Notes: a model not told the origin generated them from the letters alone. A stretch of 64,000 nucleotides of DNA from Candidatus Amarolinea dominans (GCA_016719785.1 JADJYJ010000011.1:62001-126000); one strand, 5' to 3'. Shown: positions 26,801 through 34,840, counted from the stretch's first letter. Numbers and translations: made by a program.

Positions 26801-27625
26801 ATGCCCAGCTCTACCTGGCAGTTTCTGAAATCGAAATGGCGGGTTTACGGCGCCTTAGCCGCCATGGAGCCGAAACTCTTCCTGGCCTATCGCATCTGGG
26901 TCTGGATGGAGTTCATCGTGCAGATCGTCGCCATGACGATTTTCGTCTACTTCTGGCGCGCGGTGTATCAGAACGCCAACACCCTCAGCGGCCTCAGCCT
27001 GACACAGACCCTCAACTACGTGCTGCTGGCGCAAATTCTCGCGCCGGTCATGGCCACGCGTCTCATCTTTACGATGGGTTATGGGATGCGCGAAGGCATG
27101 ATCGGCATCGAACTGCTGCGCCCGGTGGACTTTCAGGCGCGCTACTACGTTGAATCGCTGACCGATGTCGTGGTGGCGCTCATCACCAAGCTGCCCCTCC
27201 TGCTGCTGGGGGTGCTGATCTTTGGAGTACACCTGCCGGCCGATGTGCTAACCTGGGCCGTGTTCGCGGTCTCGCTCTTCCTCGGCTTTACTGTCATCTT
27301 CTTCTTCGATTGGATTCTGGCCTGTCTGGCCTTCTACACCACCGAGGTGTGGGGATGGAGCTATCTGCGCTACGGCCTGGGCCTTTTTTTCAGCGGTGCG
27401 CTGGTGCCGCTCGACATGATGCCCGACTGGCTGCGCAGCCTGACCCTGGCGCTCCCCTTTGCGCAGTCGCTCTACGTGCCGGTTTCACTGCTCAGCGGCA
27501 TCACGCCCCTCGCCGGCGCGCCGCGGCTGTGGCTGGTGCAGATCCTCTGGCTGGTGGGGATGGCCGTGGCCTCCCGGCTCGTCTTTCAGCGCGCCATTCG
27601 TGCGGTCACGGTGCAAGGGGGTTGA
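26801..27625 (+). CDS. ABC-2 exporter permease (ABC2_membrane_6 / DUF990 type), first subunit
   Basis: 274 residues with about six hydrophobic segments. It follows the ATPase by 7 bp and ends directly at the start of the second permease. The motif-like region MREGMIGIELLRPVDFQARYYVESL matches the cytoplasmic loop of this permease class, where RPV/RPI is repeated in the partner subunit. Together the two form the exporter's membrane pore. Confidence 0.82.
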   Translation: MPSSTWQFLKSKWRVYGALAAMEPKLFLAYRIWVWMEFIVQIVAMTIFVYFWRAVYQNANTLSGLSLTQTLNYVLLAQILAPVMATRLIFTMGYGMREGMIGIELLRPVDFQARYYVESLTDVVVALITKLPLLLLGVLIFGVHLPADVLTWAVFAVSLFLGFTVIFFFDWILACLAFYTTEVWGWSYLRYGLGLFFSGALVPLDMMPDWLRSLTLALPFAQSLYVPVSLLSGITPLAGAPRLWLVQILWLVGMAVASRLVFQRAIRAVTVQGG

Positions 27626-28423
27626 ATGGGACAGGTGCGACGCTATAGCCGCCTGTACTGGTTGTTCCTGCTGCAGCGGTTGAAAATCCTGATGGAATAC
27701 CGGGCCAATTTCCTGATCGGCGCGTCCTCCACGGTGTCAGAGCAGGCTGCCGGTCTGCTGATGGTGTGGGTGGTGATGCGCCAGATTCCCAACCTGGCCG
27801 GCTGGAGTTTTTACGAAATCCTTCTGGTTTACGGCCTGGTGGTGCTGGCAAAGTCCATCAATCACATGTTTGCCGACAACTTGTGGACCATTGGGCATGA
27901 CTATATCCGCAGCGGCGGCTTCGACCGCTTCCTGGTGCGGCCGATCAACCCGCTCTTTCACCTGCTGGCCGACCGCTTCTGCCATGATGGCGTCGGCAAT
28001 TTTGCCGTCGGCCTGACGCTGACCGTCACCGCGCTGCGCACGCTCGACGTTGTGGTGACGCCGCTGACGGTGCTCTACCTGGTCGTTGTGGTGCTCAGCG
28101 GCGGCGTTATTTTCATTTCCCTAAACCTCATCACCTGCACCACTGCGTTCTGGATCGTGGAATCCATTCCGGTCACGCGCATGGTGTTCGAACTGCACGA
28201 GTTCGCTAAGTACCCGCTGACCATCTATCAGCGCGGCATCGGCTTGCTGCTGACCTGGCTGATCCCCTATGGCTTCGCTTCGTACTACCCGGCTTCGTAT
28301 CTGCTGGGGCGTGATGTCAGCCTGCTGGCCTGGCTCAGCCCGCTGGTAGCCGCCACCCTGCTCATCATCGCCTATCGGGTCTGGCTTTTCGGCTTGGATC
28401 ACTACGCAGGAACAGGATCGTAG
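27626..28423 (+). CDS. ABC-2 exporter permease (ABC2_membrane_6 type), second subunit
   Basis: 265 residues, six hydrophobic segments. The start codon directly abuts the previous stop. The loop IRSGGFDRFLVRPINPLFHLLADRF is the family signature, and TIYQRGIGLLLTWLIPYGFASYYPASYLLG is a typical C-terminal region. It pairs with the preceding permease and ATPase. The stop is fused to a 28-bp tandem repeat. Confidence 0.84.
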   Translation: MGQVRRYSRLYWLFLLQRLKILMEYRANFLIGASSTVSEQAAGLLMVWVVMRQIPNLAGWSFYEILLVYGLVVLAKSINHMFADNLWTIGHDYIRSGGFDRFLVRPINPLFHLLADRFCHDGVGNFAVGLTLTVTALRTLDVVVTPLTVLYLVVVVLSGGVIFISLNLITCTTAFWIVESIPVTRMVFELHEFAKYPLTIYQRGIGLLLTWLIPYGFASYYPASYLLGRDVSLLAWLSPLVAATLLIIAYRVWLFGLDHYAGTGS

Positions 28424-28478
28424 CCCGCCGAATGAATTCGGGGCGAAGGGGCCCGCCGAATGAATTCGGGGCGAAGGG
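28423..28478. repeat. Perfect 28-bp direct tandem repeat (2 copies)
   Basis: Bases 28423-28450 and 28451-28478 are identical. Each copy contains the inverted pair CCGAAT-GA-ATTCGG, so the transcript could form two small hairpins. It lies at the convergent junction of the exporter operon and polyprenyl synthase and continues into a GTCGGCCTGCGCCGAC hairpin near 28494-28509. It may serve as a terminator-like or mobile repeat. Confidence 0.8.
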
Positions 28479-28537
28479 GCGTTCCGCCGCCAGGTCGGCC
28501 TGCGCCGACCGGATTTGCGTCCACGACGCCTCACGCA

Positions 28538-29608
28538 TTACGCCTGGCGGTCGAGCAGATGCAGGGCCAGGTCGCGCAGATGATCGCCGGCCGGGGCTGT
28601 CAGCCGCGCCGCTTGCAGCGCCTGCAGCGCGGCCGTGCTGTAGGTTTCCACCAGCGCCGCGGCGTGGGCACGGGCGCCGGCCGCCTCCAGCAGTTCCAGG
28701 ACCGCAGGCACCTCGTCAACGGTCAGGCGGGGGCGGGCGTAAAGGCTGCGCAGCGCGGCGCCCTGCGGGCCATTGAGCGCCGACAGCACTGGCAGCGACT
28801 TCTTGCGCGTCAGGATGTCGCTGGCTGCCGATTTGCCCGTCTTCTGTTCATCGCCCCAGATGCCGAGAATGTCATCCTGAATCTGGAACGCGAGACCGAG
28901 CGACTCACCGAAGTGATGCAGCGCGCTCAGTTGCTGCGTTTGTGCGCCCCCCAGCCCCGCGCCCATCTCCACACTGGCCGCCAGCAGCGCGGCCGTCTTG
29001 CCACGAATCATCTGCAGATAGTCATCCGTGGTGACATCCAGGCGGGCCTCGAAGCCCATGTCCAGGTGCTGACCTTCGGTGAGGGCGATGCAGGCATGGA
29101 CGAAACGCTGCACCGTCTCCATGACCTGCACAGCCGGCACGACGGGCGCCAGGTTGAGCAGGCTCTGAAACGCGTGGGCAAAGAGGGCATCTCCGACATT
29201 GATGGCCTGCGGTCGCCCCCACAGCGCCCAGACCGTAGGGCGATGGCGGCGCGTCGGGCTGTTGTCTTCCACATCGTCGTGTACCAGGGAAAAATTGTGC
29301 AGCAGCTCCAGCGCGGCCGCGGCCGGTAGAGCGATGACCGGATCGCCGCCGACGGCCGCGCAGCTCAGCAGGCAGAGCAGCGGGCGGATACCCTTGCCCG
29401 TGTTAGCCTGCACAGGGCGAAACTCCTCATTCAGCCAGCCCATATGATAGCGCATCATCGCATAGTGCGTCCCTTCGGCCAGGCGCGGCGAGGCCAGGGT
29501 CTGGCGCAGGGTCAGTTCAACGCGCGGCAGGTAGGCGGATGCAAAAGAAGAAAATGAAGAAAATGAAGAAAAGGAAGAGAAAGAAGAAGAAGCGGGAAAA
29601 GAAGGCAT
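28538..29608 (-). CDS. Polyprenyl (geranylgeranyl-type) diphosphate synthase
   Basis: 356 residues. The first aspartate-rich motif is in LLHNFSLVHDDVEDNSPTRR (DDxxD), the second in LAFQIQDDILGIWGDEQKTGKS (DDxxD-like DDILG). GKGIRPLLCLL and RGKTAALLAASVEMGA are also family blocks. It condenses IPP with allylic diphosphates for carrier lipids, quinones or carotenoids, and sits 46 bp after IPP isomerase in one operon. The first about 23 residues (SSFSSFSSF) are coded by a TTC-rich repeat and are not part of the enzyme fold. Confidence 0.93.
   Translation of the reverse strand: MPSFPASSSFSSFSSFSSFSSFASAYLPRVELTLRQTLASPRLAEGTHYAMMRYHMGWLNEEFRPVQANTGKGIRPLLCLLSCAAVGGDPVIALPAAAALELLHNFSLVHDDVEDNSPTRRHRPTVWALWGRPQAINVGDALFAHAFQSLLNLAPVVPAVQVMETVQRFVHACIALTEGQHLDMGFEARLDVTTDDYLQMIRGKTAALLAASVEMGAGLGGAQTQQLSALHHFGESLGLAFQIQDDILGIWGDEQKTGKSAASDILTRKKSLPVLSALNGPQGAALRSLYARPRLTVDEVPAVLELLEAAGARAHAAALVETYSTAALQALQAARLTAPAGDHLRDLALHLLDRQA
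29539..29600. repeat. GAA/AAATGAAG purine-rich microsatellite within the polyprenyl synthase start
   Basis: Imperfect copies of GAAGAAAAT followed by GAAGAAGAAG fill this stretch (plus-strand reading). On the coding strand it yields the Ser/Phe N-terminal tail of the synthase. It resembles the repeat block at 1891-1972 in being in frame at a gene start. Confidence 0.75.
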
Positions 29609-29654
29609 GGACTGTCATACTCCTTGCTGTATGGCGCGCCGCGGTGGCAACACC

Positions 29655-30734
29655 TCAGGCGACGCGCACCAAGCGGCCCGGCGCGCGCAGCTGTTCCAGG
29701 TTGCGCGCCCCGGCACAGAACATGCCAATGCGCATCTCTTCGACCAGGGTGTCAATCGTATCGAGGACCGCTTCGGTCGAGACCGCGGCGGCTTTGAGGA
29801 ACGGCCCGGCCAGGCCCACCGCGTCAGCGCCCAGGGCCACACACTTGAGCACGTCCAGGCCGCTGCGGATGCCCCCGCTGGCGATCAGAGGCACGCCCGG
29901 CAGCGCAGCGCGACATTCGGCCAGGGCCGTCGCGGTGGGCAGACCCCAATCGGCAAAGGCGCGGGCCAGGCGGCGCAGGCGCTCGGTGGGCGCCCGGAAA
30001 AGCTCCACCTGACTCCAGGAGGTGCCGCCTGCGCCGGCCACATCAATGGCCGCAACTCCGGCATCGCACAACTGCCGCGCCAGGTCACCGCCGATGCCCC
30101 AACCAACCTCTTTGGCAATGACCGGTACGGGTAACTCGCGACAGACCTGCGCGATCTTAAGTAACAGGCCGGACCAATCCCAGTTGCCGTCGGTTTGCAG
30201 TGCTTCTTGCAGCGGATTCAGATGCAAAATGAGCGCATCGGCCTCGATCATCTCCACCGCCCGGCGGCAGTGATCCACGGTGTAACCGTAATTCAACTGC
30301 ACCGCGCCCAGGTTGGCCAGGAGAAGGATGTCGGGCGCCACGTGGCGCACCTGGAACGTGACGGCTGTCTCAGGCGCCTCCAGCGCCGTGCGCTGCGAAC
30401 CGACACCCAGGGCCAGGCCGCGGGCCTGTGCCGCCTCCGCCAGGCGTTGATTGATCTCCTGTGCGCGTGCGGTGCCGCCTGTCATGGATGAAATCAGAAG
30501 CGGCGCTGACAGGCGTTTGCCCAGCAGAGAGTGCTGCAACTCAACAGCGCCTAAATCAAGCTCCGGCAGCGCCTGGTGACGCAGGCGGTAAGACTCCAGT
30601 CCGGTGGTCAGGTTGGGGAAAGTGACATCTTCTTCCAGGTTGATGCGAATGTGGTCGGCCTTGCGCTCCTTGTGGGGCTGGCCGCGATCTGCCTGCATGG
30701 CGTGTCTGTATCCTTCCGTAACTTTGTTTGTCAT
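29655..30734 (-). CDS. fni: Type 2 isopentenyl-diphosphate delta-isomerase (FMN)
   Basis: 359 residues from ATG 30734; an ATG at 30698 (residue 13) has a better GGAAGGA upstream and starts just before RGQPHKERKADHIRINL. Motifs of the FMN-dependent enzyme: RKADHIRI, PLLISSMTGGT, GVGSQRTALE, ILLANLGAVQLNYG, LHLNPLQEALQTDGNWDW, PVIAKEVGWGIGG, AIDVAGAGGTSW and ASGGIRSGLDVLK. It interconverts IPP and DMAPP and feeds the polyprenyl synthase downstream. Confidence 0.95.
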   Translation of the reverse strand: MTNKVTEGYRHAMQADRGQPHKERKADHIRINLEEDVTFPNLTTGLESYRLRHQALPELDLGAVELQHSLLGKRLSAPLLISSMTGGTARAQEINQRLAEAAQARGLALGVGSQRTALEAPETAVTFQVRHVAPDILLLANLGAVQLNYGYTVDHCRRAVEMIEADALILHLNPLQEALQTDGNWDWSGLLLKIAQVCRELPVPVIAKEVGWGIGGDLARQLCDAGVAAIDVAGAGGTSWSQVELFRAPTERLRRLARAFADWGLPTATALAECRAALPGVPLIASGGIRSGLDVLKCVALGADAVGLAGPFLKAAAVSTEAVLDTIDTLVEEMRIGMFCAGARNLEQLRAPGRLVRVA

Positions 30735-30810
30735 CTGGTGTTCCAGACGTGAGGCGAATGAAGTTCGTCACCATCTTACCAAGTGGTCATAGCCTTGTCA
30801 AGTGCCTGAA

Positions 30811-30839
30811 TTGACAGTGCCTAGTAACCCTGCTAGAAT
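30811..30839 (+). promoter_or_regulatory. Consensus promoter TTGACA-N17-TAGAAT for acpP
   Basis: TTGACA (30811-30816) and TAGAAT (30834-30839) with a 17-bp spacer, about 85 bp before the acyl carrier protein start. It is the most obvious control element in the gap between the divergent isomerase and ACP genes. Confidence 0.78.
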
Positions 30840-30924
30840 AGTCAAAAGGTTAAGTTGAGTAGCCCCGCTGTGACTTCTCAAGCTATCATTGGCGAGCAAG
30901 ACGTGTAAAGGGAGGAATTCTCAC

Positions 30925-31158
30925 GTGAACGACACTTACGATCGGATCAAGGCGATCATCGTCGAACAGTTGGGCGTGGACGAAAGTCGCGTCACGATGG
31001 ATGCCAGCTTTCGCAAGGACCTGGAGGCCGATTCACTCGACCTGGTTGAGTTGATTATGGCCTTCGAAGAGGAGTTTGGCGGCGAGATCAGCGACGAAGA
31101 AGCTCAGACGATTACCACCGTGGGCGAAGCCGTGGCGTACATGGACGCGCATGCGTAG
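30925..31158 (+). CDS. acpP: Acyl carrier protein
   Basis: 77 residues from GTG 30925, placed by GGGAGGAATTCTCAC immediately upstream; an ATG at 30889 would add an unlikely tail ahead of the ribosome site. The phosphopantetheine Ser is in LEADSLDLVELIMAFEEEF (DSL motif). The acidic four-helix pattern and length are standard. It carries acyl chains in fatty acid synthesis. No fab genes are adjacent, and a terminator follows, so it is a stand-alone transcript. Confidence 0.94.
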   Translation: MNDTYDRIKAIIVEQLGVDESRVTMDASFRKDLEADSLDLVELIMAFEEEFGGEISDEEAQTITTVGEAVAYMDAHA

Positions 31159-31182
31159 GTAGGGGCATGCGCTGAGGGACAT

Positions 31183-31213
31183 ACCGGGGTTGCCTGGCAA
31201 TCGCCGGTTTTTT
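31183..31213 (+). terminator. Intrinsic terminator of acpP
   Basis: ACCGG/CCGGT and TTGCC/GGCAA pair in two stacked 5-bp stems with a small internal loop and a tail of six T, 25 bp after the acpP stop. Confidence 0.85.
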
Positions 31214-31334
31214 GTGCCCAAATGTCTGACAAAGGCCCGCTGACAAGGGGGAGTGACTCACGCCTGACTCGAGCGCCAGGCGCGCAGTTACAGGCCAATC
31301 GGTCAAGCGGGCTTTTGTTTGGGAGCGGTTAACG

Positions 31335-31952
31335 ATGACTGGCATCTCGGCAATCATCCTGGCCGGCGGTGAAAGCCGGCGCATGGGCAGCAACAAGGCG
31401 CTGCTGTCCCTGGACGGGCAGCCGCTGATTGCGCGTACGGCCGCATGCCTGCGCCCGCTGGCCGATGAGCTGATTGTCGTGACCAACACCCCTGAGGCTT
31501 ATCAGTTCCTGGTGGCCGATTTTGCTGCCCGATTGATACCTGACGCCCTGCCCGCGCGCAGCGCCCTGGTGGGGCTTTACTCCGGCCTGCGCATGGCCCG
31601 CGGCGACCTGGCACTGGCGGTGGCCTGCGACATGCCCTTTCTGAACCCGGCACTGCTGGGCTTCATGTTGACGCTGGCGCAGGCGGGGTACGATGTGGTG
31701 GTGCCGCAGGTGAACGACCTGCTGGAGCCGCTGCACGCCGTCTATCGGCCGGCCAGCTGTACGCCGGCTGTCGAACGCCATCTGCTGGCGGGTGACCGGC
31801 GCATGATCTCTTTTTATGCGGCTGTGCAGGTGTGCCAGGTGACAGCCGCGGACGTGGCGCGCTTCGACCCTGGGCGCCTGTCCTTTGTCAATGTCAACAC
31901 GCCAGAGGAGTGGAAGCGATGGCAAATGTTTTCGAGCGCGTCAAAGTCCTGA
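31335..31952 (+). CDS. mobA: Molybdenum cofactor guanylyltransferase
   Basis: 205 residues. The nucleotide loop IILAGGESRRMGSNKALL is at residues 6-24, followed by ARSALVGLYSGLRM and ALAVACDMPFLNPALL (DxP metal site), then VPQVNDLLEPLHAVY. It attaches GMP to molybdopterin for bis-MGD enzymes. The length is normal. Its 3' end overlaps the next gene by 34 bp. No molybdoenzyme is in the window. Confidence 0.9.
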   Translation: MTGISAIILAGGESRRMGSNKALLSLDGQPLIARTAACLRPLADELIVVTNTPEAYQFLVADFAARLIPDALPARSALVGLYSGLRMARGDLALAVACDMPFLNPALLGFMLTLAQAGYDVVVPQVNDLLEPLHAVYRPASCTPAVERHLLAGDRRMISFYAAVQVCQVTAADVARFDPGRLSFVNVNTPEEWKRWQMFSSASKS

Positions 31953-32278
31953 CCCGACTGATTCCACGCGGCCGCGCGGTCACCTATGGCCAGGTGGCGG
32001 CCTGGATGGGCGAGCCACGCGCCGCGCGCACGGTGGGCTGGGCCTTGCACGGCTTGACACACGAAGAGGCCGCTGGCGCCGTGCCCTGGCATCGGGTGCT
32101 GGGCAGGGCTGGCCCGCACTATGCTCGCGTCACCACCAGTTGTGAAACGCACAGCGCCGAGCTCCAGCGCCAATTGCTTGAGGACGAAGGTGTCGAGTTC
32201 GATCAGCACGACCGCATTGACCTGACCCGCTTCGGCTGGGACGGCCCCACCTGGCCCGTCCTGGAACAGATCTTGTAA
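31919..32278 (+). CDS. Alkyltransferase-like protein (MGMT fold, Cys replaced by Trp)
   Basis: 119 residues from ATG 31919 behind GAGGAG. The DNA-binding domain of O6-alkylguanine-DNA alkyltransferase is clear: IPRGRAVTYGQVAAWMG, ARTVGWALHGL, and PWHRVLGRAG where active MGMT has PCHRV. Trp in place of the alkyl-accepting Cys is the hallmark of alkyltransferase-like proteins, which flag alkylated guanines for nucleotide excision repair. The long overlap with mobA implies coupled translation, without clear functional reason. Confidence 0.92.
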   Translation: MANVFERVKVLTRLIPRGRAVTYGQVAAWMGEPRAARTVGWALHGLTHEEAAGAVPWHRVLGRAGPHYARVTTSCETHSAELQRQLLEDEGVEFDQHDRIDLTRFGWDGPTWPVLEQIL

Positions 32279-32298
32279 CCCATCGAGGAGAAAGATTC

Positions 32299-33111
32299 AT
32301 GCGAGAAATTACGATTGCCGTGGTGCAGTTTCAACCAACTCTGAACGAACCGGACGAGAACATCCGCCGCATGTCCGATTTTATCAACAAAATTTGCACC
32401 GAGCAGCCGGTTGACCTGGTGGTTTTCCCGGAGCTGACCACCACCGGCCATGAATGTGGCCTGCGCTTCACCGACTATGCCGAAACCGTGCCTGGCCCCA
32501 CCGTCAGCCGCATCGCCAAGGATGCCGCGCAATACAACACCCATGTCGTCTTCGGCATGGTGTCCAAGGCCAAAGTAGAGAGTGTGCTCTACAACACCGC
32601 GGTGGTTATCGGGCCGGACGGGGAACTGATCGGCAGCTATGGCAAAGTTCACCTCAAGGGTGAAGAACGCCTGGCCTTCCGCAACGGCTTCCGCTTCCCG
32701 GTCTTCGAGACGGAATGGGGCAACCTGGGCGTGCTGGTCGGCTGGGACATGGCCTTTCCCGAAGCGGCGCGCAGCTTGGCCCTGGATGGCGCGGACGTGG
32801 TGGCGGTGTGCGCCAACTGGGAGCTGCCGCATCAGGACGAATGGCGCGCCTACTGCGTGGCCCGCGCGTGCGAAAACTCGGTCTTCGTCGCGGCGGCCAA
32901 CCGCGTGGGCGAGGAGCCGAGCTACCAGTTCTTTGGCGACTCCATGGTGCTCAGCCCGCGCGGCGAACGCTACACCGGCCTGGAAGACAACGCCGAAGGC
33001 TACGGCATTGCGCGCATCAACCTGGACCTGGTGCGCCAGGCGCGCGAGGAGTTTCAGCTCTTCCAGTGCCGCCAGCCGCTGGCCTATCGGAATGTGGTGA
33101 GGAAGTATTAG
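32299..33111 (+). CDS. Nitrilase-fold protein lacking the catalytic Cys
   Basis: 270 residues with GAGGAGAAAG upstream. The carbon-nitrogen hydrolase fold is complete: E45 in VVFPELTTTG, K116 in YGKVHLKGEE, and the nucleophile elbow reads GVLVGWDMAFPEAARSL. Family members have Cys at the position of G148 (usual form C-[YW]-D-x-x-FPE), so the Glu-Lys-Cys triad is broken. Other parts, such as CENSVFVAAANRVG, are conserved, and the frame is intact. It may bind rather than hydrolyse an amide or nitrile, or act as a regulatory subunit. The ancestral activity would be an omega-amidase or carbamoylase type. Confidence 0.85.
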   Translation: MREITIAVVQFQPTLNEPDENIRRMSDFINKICTEQPVDLVVFPELTTTGHECGLRFTDYAETVPGPTVSRIAKDAAQYNTHVVFGMVSKAKVESVLYNTAVVIGPDGELIGSYGKVHLKGEERLAFRNGFRFPVFETEWGNLGVLVGWDMAFPEAARSLALDGADVVAVCANWELPHQDEWRAYCVARACENSVFVAAANRVGEEPSYQFFGDSMVLSPRGERYTGLEDNAEGYGIARINLDLVRQAREEFQLFQCRQPLAYRNVVRKY

Positions 33112-33160
33112 GAGAATGCTGAATGCTGAATGCTGAATGCTCAGAGCTGAATGATGAGTG
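33112..33160. repeat. GAATGCT-type short tandem repeat at a gene junction
   Basis: Three to four copies of GAATGCT followed by variants (CAGAGCTGAATGATGAGTGATG) fill the whole gap between the nitrilase-like and threonine aldolase genes. The repeat supplies a GGAG ribosome-site-like word and several ATG/GTG triplets just before the aldolase start. Confidence 0.75.
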
Positions 33161-34195
33161 ATGAAGATCATTGATTTACGTTCGGATACGATTACGCGGC
33201 CGACGCTGGCGATGCGGCTGGCGATGGCGAACGCGGTGGTGGGCGATGATGTGCTGGGCGATGACCCAACGGTGCAGCGGCTGGAAGCGCTGGCCGCGGC
33301 GCGGCTGGGCAAGGAAGCGGCCCTGTTCGTCGCCAGCGGTCATATGGGCAACCTGGTCTCCCTGCTGACGCACTGCGGCCGCGGGGATGAGATCATCGTG
33401 GGCGATCAGGCGCACATTTTCTATTATGAACAGGGCAGCGCGGCCGTGGTGGGCGGTATCCATCCGCGCACGGTGCCCAATCAGACGGACGGCACGTTGG
33501 CTCTCGATCAGATCGAGGCAGCGATTCGGGGCGATAATGTGCATTTTCCGCGCACGCGCCTGATCTGCCTGGAGAACACGCACAACCGCTGCGGCGGCGC
33601 GGTGCTCGACGTGGCTTATGTGCAAGCTGTCGGCGCCCTGGCGCGGCGCCATCAGCTCAAGCTGCACGTGGACGGCGCGCGCGTGTTCAACGCCGCGGCG
33701 GCGCTGGGCGTGGAGGTCAGGGAATTGGCAGCCGACGCTGATTCAGTTTCCTTCTGCCTGTCGAAGGGCCTGGCCGCGCCGATCGGTTCAGTGGTATGCG
33801 GCTCGCACGGGTTCATCCAACAGGCACGACGCAACCGTAAACTGCTGGGCGGAGGCATGCGTCAGGCCGGCGTGATTGCCGCGGCCGGCATCGTAGCCCT
33901 GGAGCAGATGGTGGTGCGCCTGGTGGACGATCATGCCAACGCGCAGCGCCTGGCCGCGGGCCTGAGTCAGATTCCCGGCCTGGCCGCCGACCCCGCGCGT
34001 ACTCAGACCAACATCGTGATGTTCGAGCTGACTCGCCCGGACATGACCCCCGCGCACCTGCAGAGCGCCCTGGAGGCGGCGGGCGTGCGCCTGTTCACCG
34101 TCGGCGGCCGGCGGCTGCGCGCCGTGACTCACTACGAAGTCAGCGCGGAGGACATCAGCGAGGCGCTGGAACGGATCGCGGGCGTCATGGCTTGA
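33161..34195 (+). CDS. ltaE: Low-specificity L-threonine aldolase
   Basis: 344 residues from ATG 33161; a GTG immediately before (33158) is also possible. Fold-type I PLP motifs: IDLRSDTITRPT at the start, GDDVLGDDPTVQRLE, HIFYYEQGSAAVVGGI, CLENTHNRCGGAV, LHVDGARVFNAA (Asp holding PLP) and SFCLSKGLAAPIGSV with the Schiff-base Lys. It splits threonine or allo-threonine into glycine and acetaldehyde. Length is normal. A tRNA gene with its own promoter follows. Confidence 0.95.
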   Translation: MKIIDLRSDTITRPTLAMRLAMANAVVGDDVLGDDPTVQRLEALAAARLGKEAALFVASGHMGNLVSLLTHCGRGDEIIVGDQAHIFYYEQGSAAVVGGIHPRTVPNQTDGTLALDQIEAAIRGDNVHFPRTRLICLENTHNRCGGAVLDVAYVQAVGALARRHQLKLHVDGARVFNAAAALGVEVRELAADADSVSFCLSKGLAAPIGSVVCGSHGFIQQARRNRKLLGGGMRQAGVIAAAGIVALEQMVVRLVDDHANAQRLAAGLSQIPGLAADPARTQTNIVMFELTRPDMTPAHLQSALEAAGVRLFTVGGRRLRAVTHYEVSAEDISEALERIAGVMA

Positions 34196-34224
34196 TGTGA
34201 CCGCGTCCTTTGCCGCCTGAAAAC

Positions 34225-34253
34225 TTGACGAAAGCCCCCGTGCATGGTAAGAT
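34225..34253 (+). promoter_or_regulatory. Promoter TTGACG-N17-TAAGAT for tRNA-Asp
   Basis: TTGACG (34225-34230) and TAAGAT (34248-34253), spacer 17 bp, 36 bp before the mature 5' end of the tRNA. Confidence 0.7.
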
Positions 34254-34289
34254 GCCGTTCGTCAGGTTGAACACAGTTCAGCTCGACAA

Positions 34290-34362
34290 GGGGGCGTGGT
34301 GTAGCGGTTAACATGTCGGCCTGTCAAGCCGAAGACCGCGGGTTCAAATCCCGTCGCTCCCG
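34290..34362 (+). tRNA. tRNA-Asp (GTC)
   Basis: 73 nt cloverleaf. Acceptor strands GGGGGCG and CGCTCCC pair (one G-T), with discriminator G and no encoded CCA. D-arm GTGTAGCGGTTAAC. Anticodon stem TCGGC/GCCGA with loop CTGTCAA gives anticodon GTC. T-arm GCGGG-TTCAAAT-CCCGT. It has its own promoter and terminator. Confidence 0.97.
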
Positions 34363-34368
34363 CTCGAA

Positions 34369-34410
34369 CAAAGGCGCCTGTGCATTTATTGCACAGGCGC
34401 CTTTGTTTTG
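34369..34410 (+). terminator. Intrinsic terminator after tRNA-Asp
   Basis: A near 16-bp stem (CAAAGGCGCCTGTGCA with TGCACAGGCGCCTTTG), loop TTTAT, followed by TTTT; it begins 7 bp after the tRNA. Confidence 0.92.
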
Positions 34411-34516
34411 CCGGCTGGACGCAGGGTTATTGAGCCGTAACCGTTGTTTCCGCAGAAGTTCGCTGTCATGCCGATCCTTACCTTATTGCGTAGAGGAAAT
34501 GTCCCGCCCTGACGGT

Positions 34517-34553
34517 TTGACACCCGTCATTGAGGTAATTATAATGTAATTAC
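34517..34553 (+). promoter_or_regulatory. mazEF promoter TTGACA-N17-TATAAT with overlapping palindromic operator
   Basis: Perfect consensus boxes TTGACA (34517-34522) and TATAAT (34540-34545), 17 bp apart. The palindrome GTAATTA-TAATG-TAATTAC (34535-34553) covers the -10 box. Such an arrangement fits autorepression by the MazE AbrB-type dimer and the MazEF complex; the repression itself is inferred. Confidence 0.85.
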
Positions 34554-34573
34554 ATCTGTTGAGGAGGAAAGCT

Positions 34574-34840
34574 ATGACAGTCGCGATACAGACGCGTATC
34601 GTGCGCATCGGCAACTCACAGGGGATTCGCATCCCCAAGCCGCTGTTAGAGCAGGCTGGGATTGGCGACAGCGTAGAGCTAGAAGTACACGACGGACAGA
34701 TCTCCATCCGGCCGGCGCGCCGCGTCCGCGCGGGCTGGGCCAAAGGGTTTGTTGCGATGGCGATGGCAGGAGATGATCCACTGCTGGATGGCGCGCAGCT
34801 TACGGCCACAACCTGGGACGAGGAGGAATGGGAATGGTAA
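34574..34840 (+). CDS. mazE: MazE-type antitoxin (SpoVT/AbrB fold)
   Basis: 88 residues from ATG 34574 with GAGGAGGAAAGCT upstream. The swapped-hairpin DNA-binding motif is RIVRIGNSQGIRIPKPLLEQAGIGDSVELEV. An acidic C-terminal tail (TTWDEEEWEW) is suited to block the toxin's RNA-binding groove. Its 3' end overlaps mazF by 13 bp. Expected to neutralise MazF and repress its own promoter. Confidence 0.92.
   Translation: MTVAIQTRIVRIGNSQGIRIPKPLLEQAGIGDSVELEVHDGQISIRPARRVRAGWAKGFVAMAMAGDDPLLDGAQLTATTWDEEEWEW

Noticed and set aside
34313..34549. Open frame across tRNA-Asp and its terminator
   Set aside because: It starts inside the tRNA and reads through a strong terminator; the cloverleaf explains the region.
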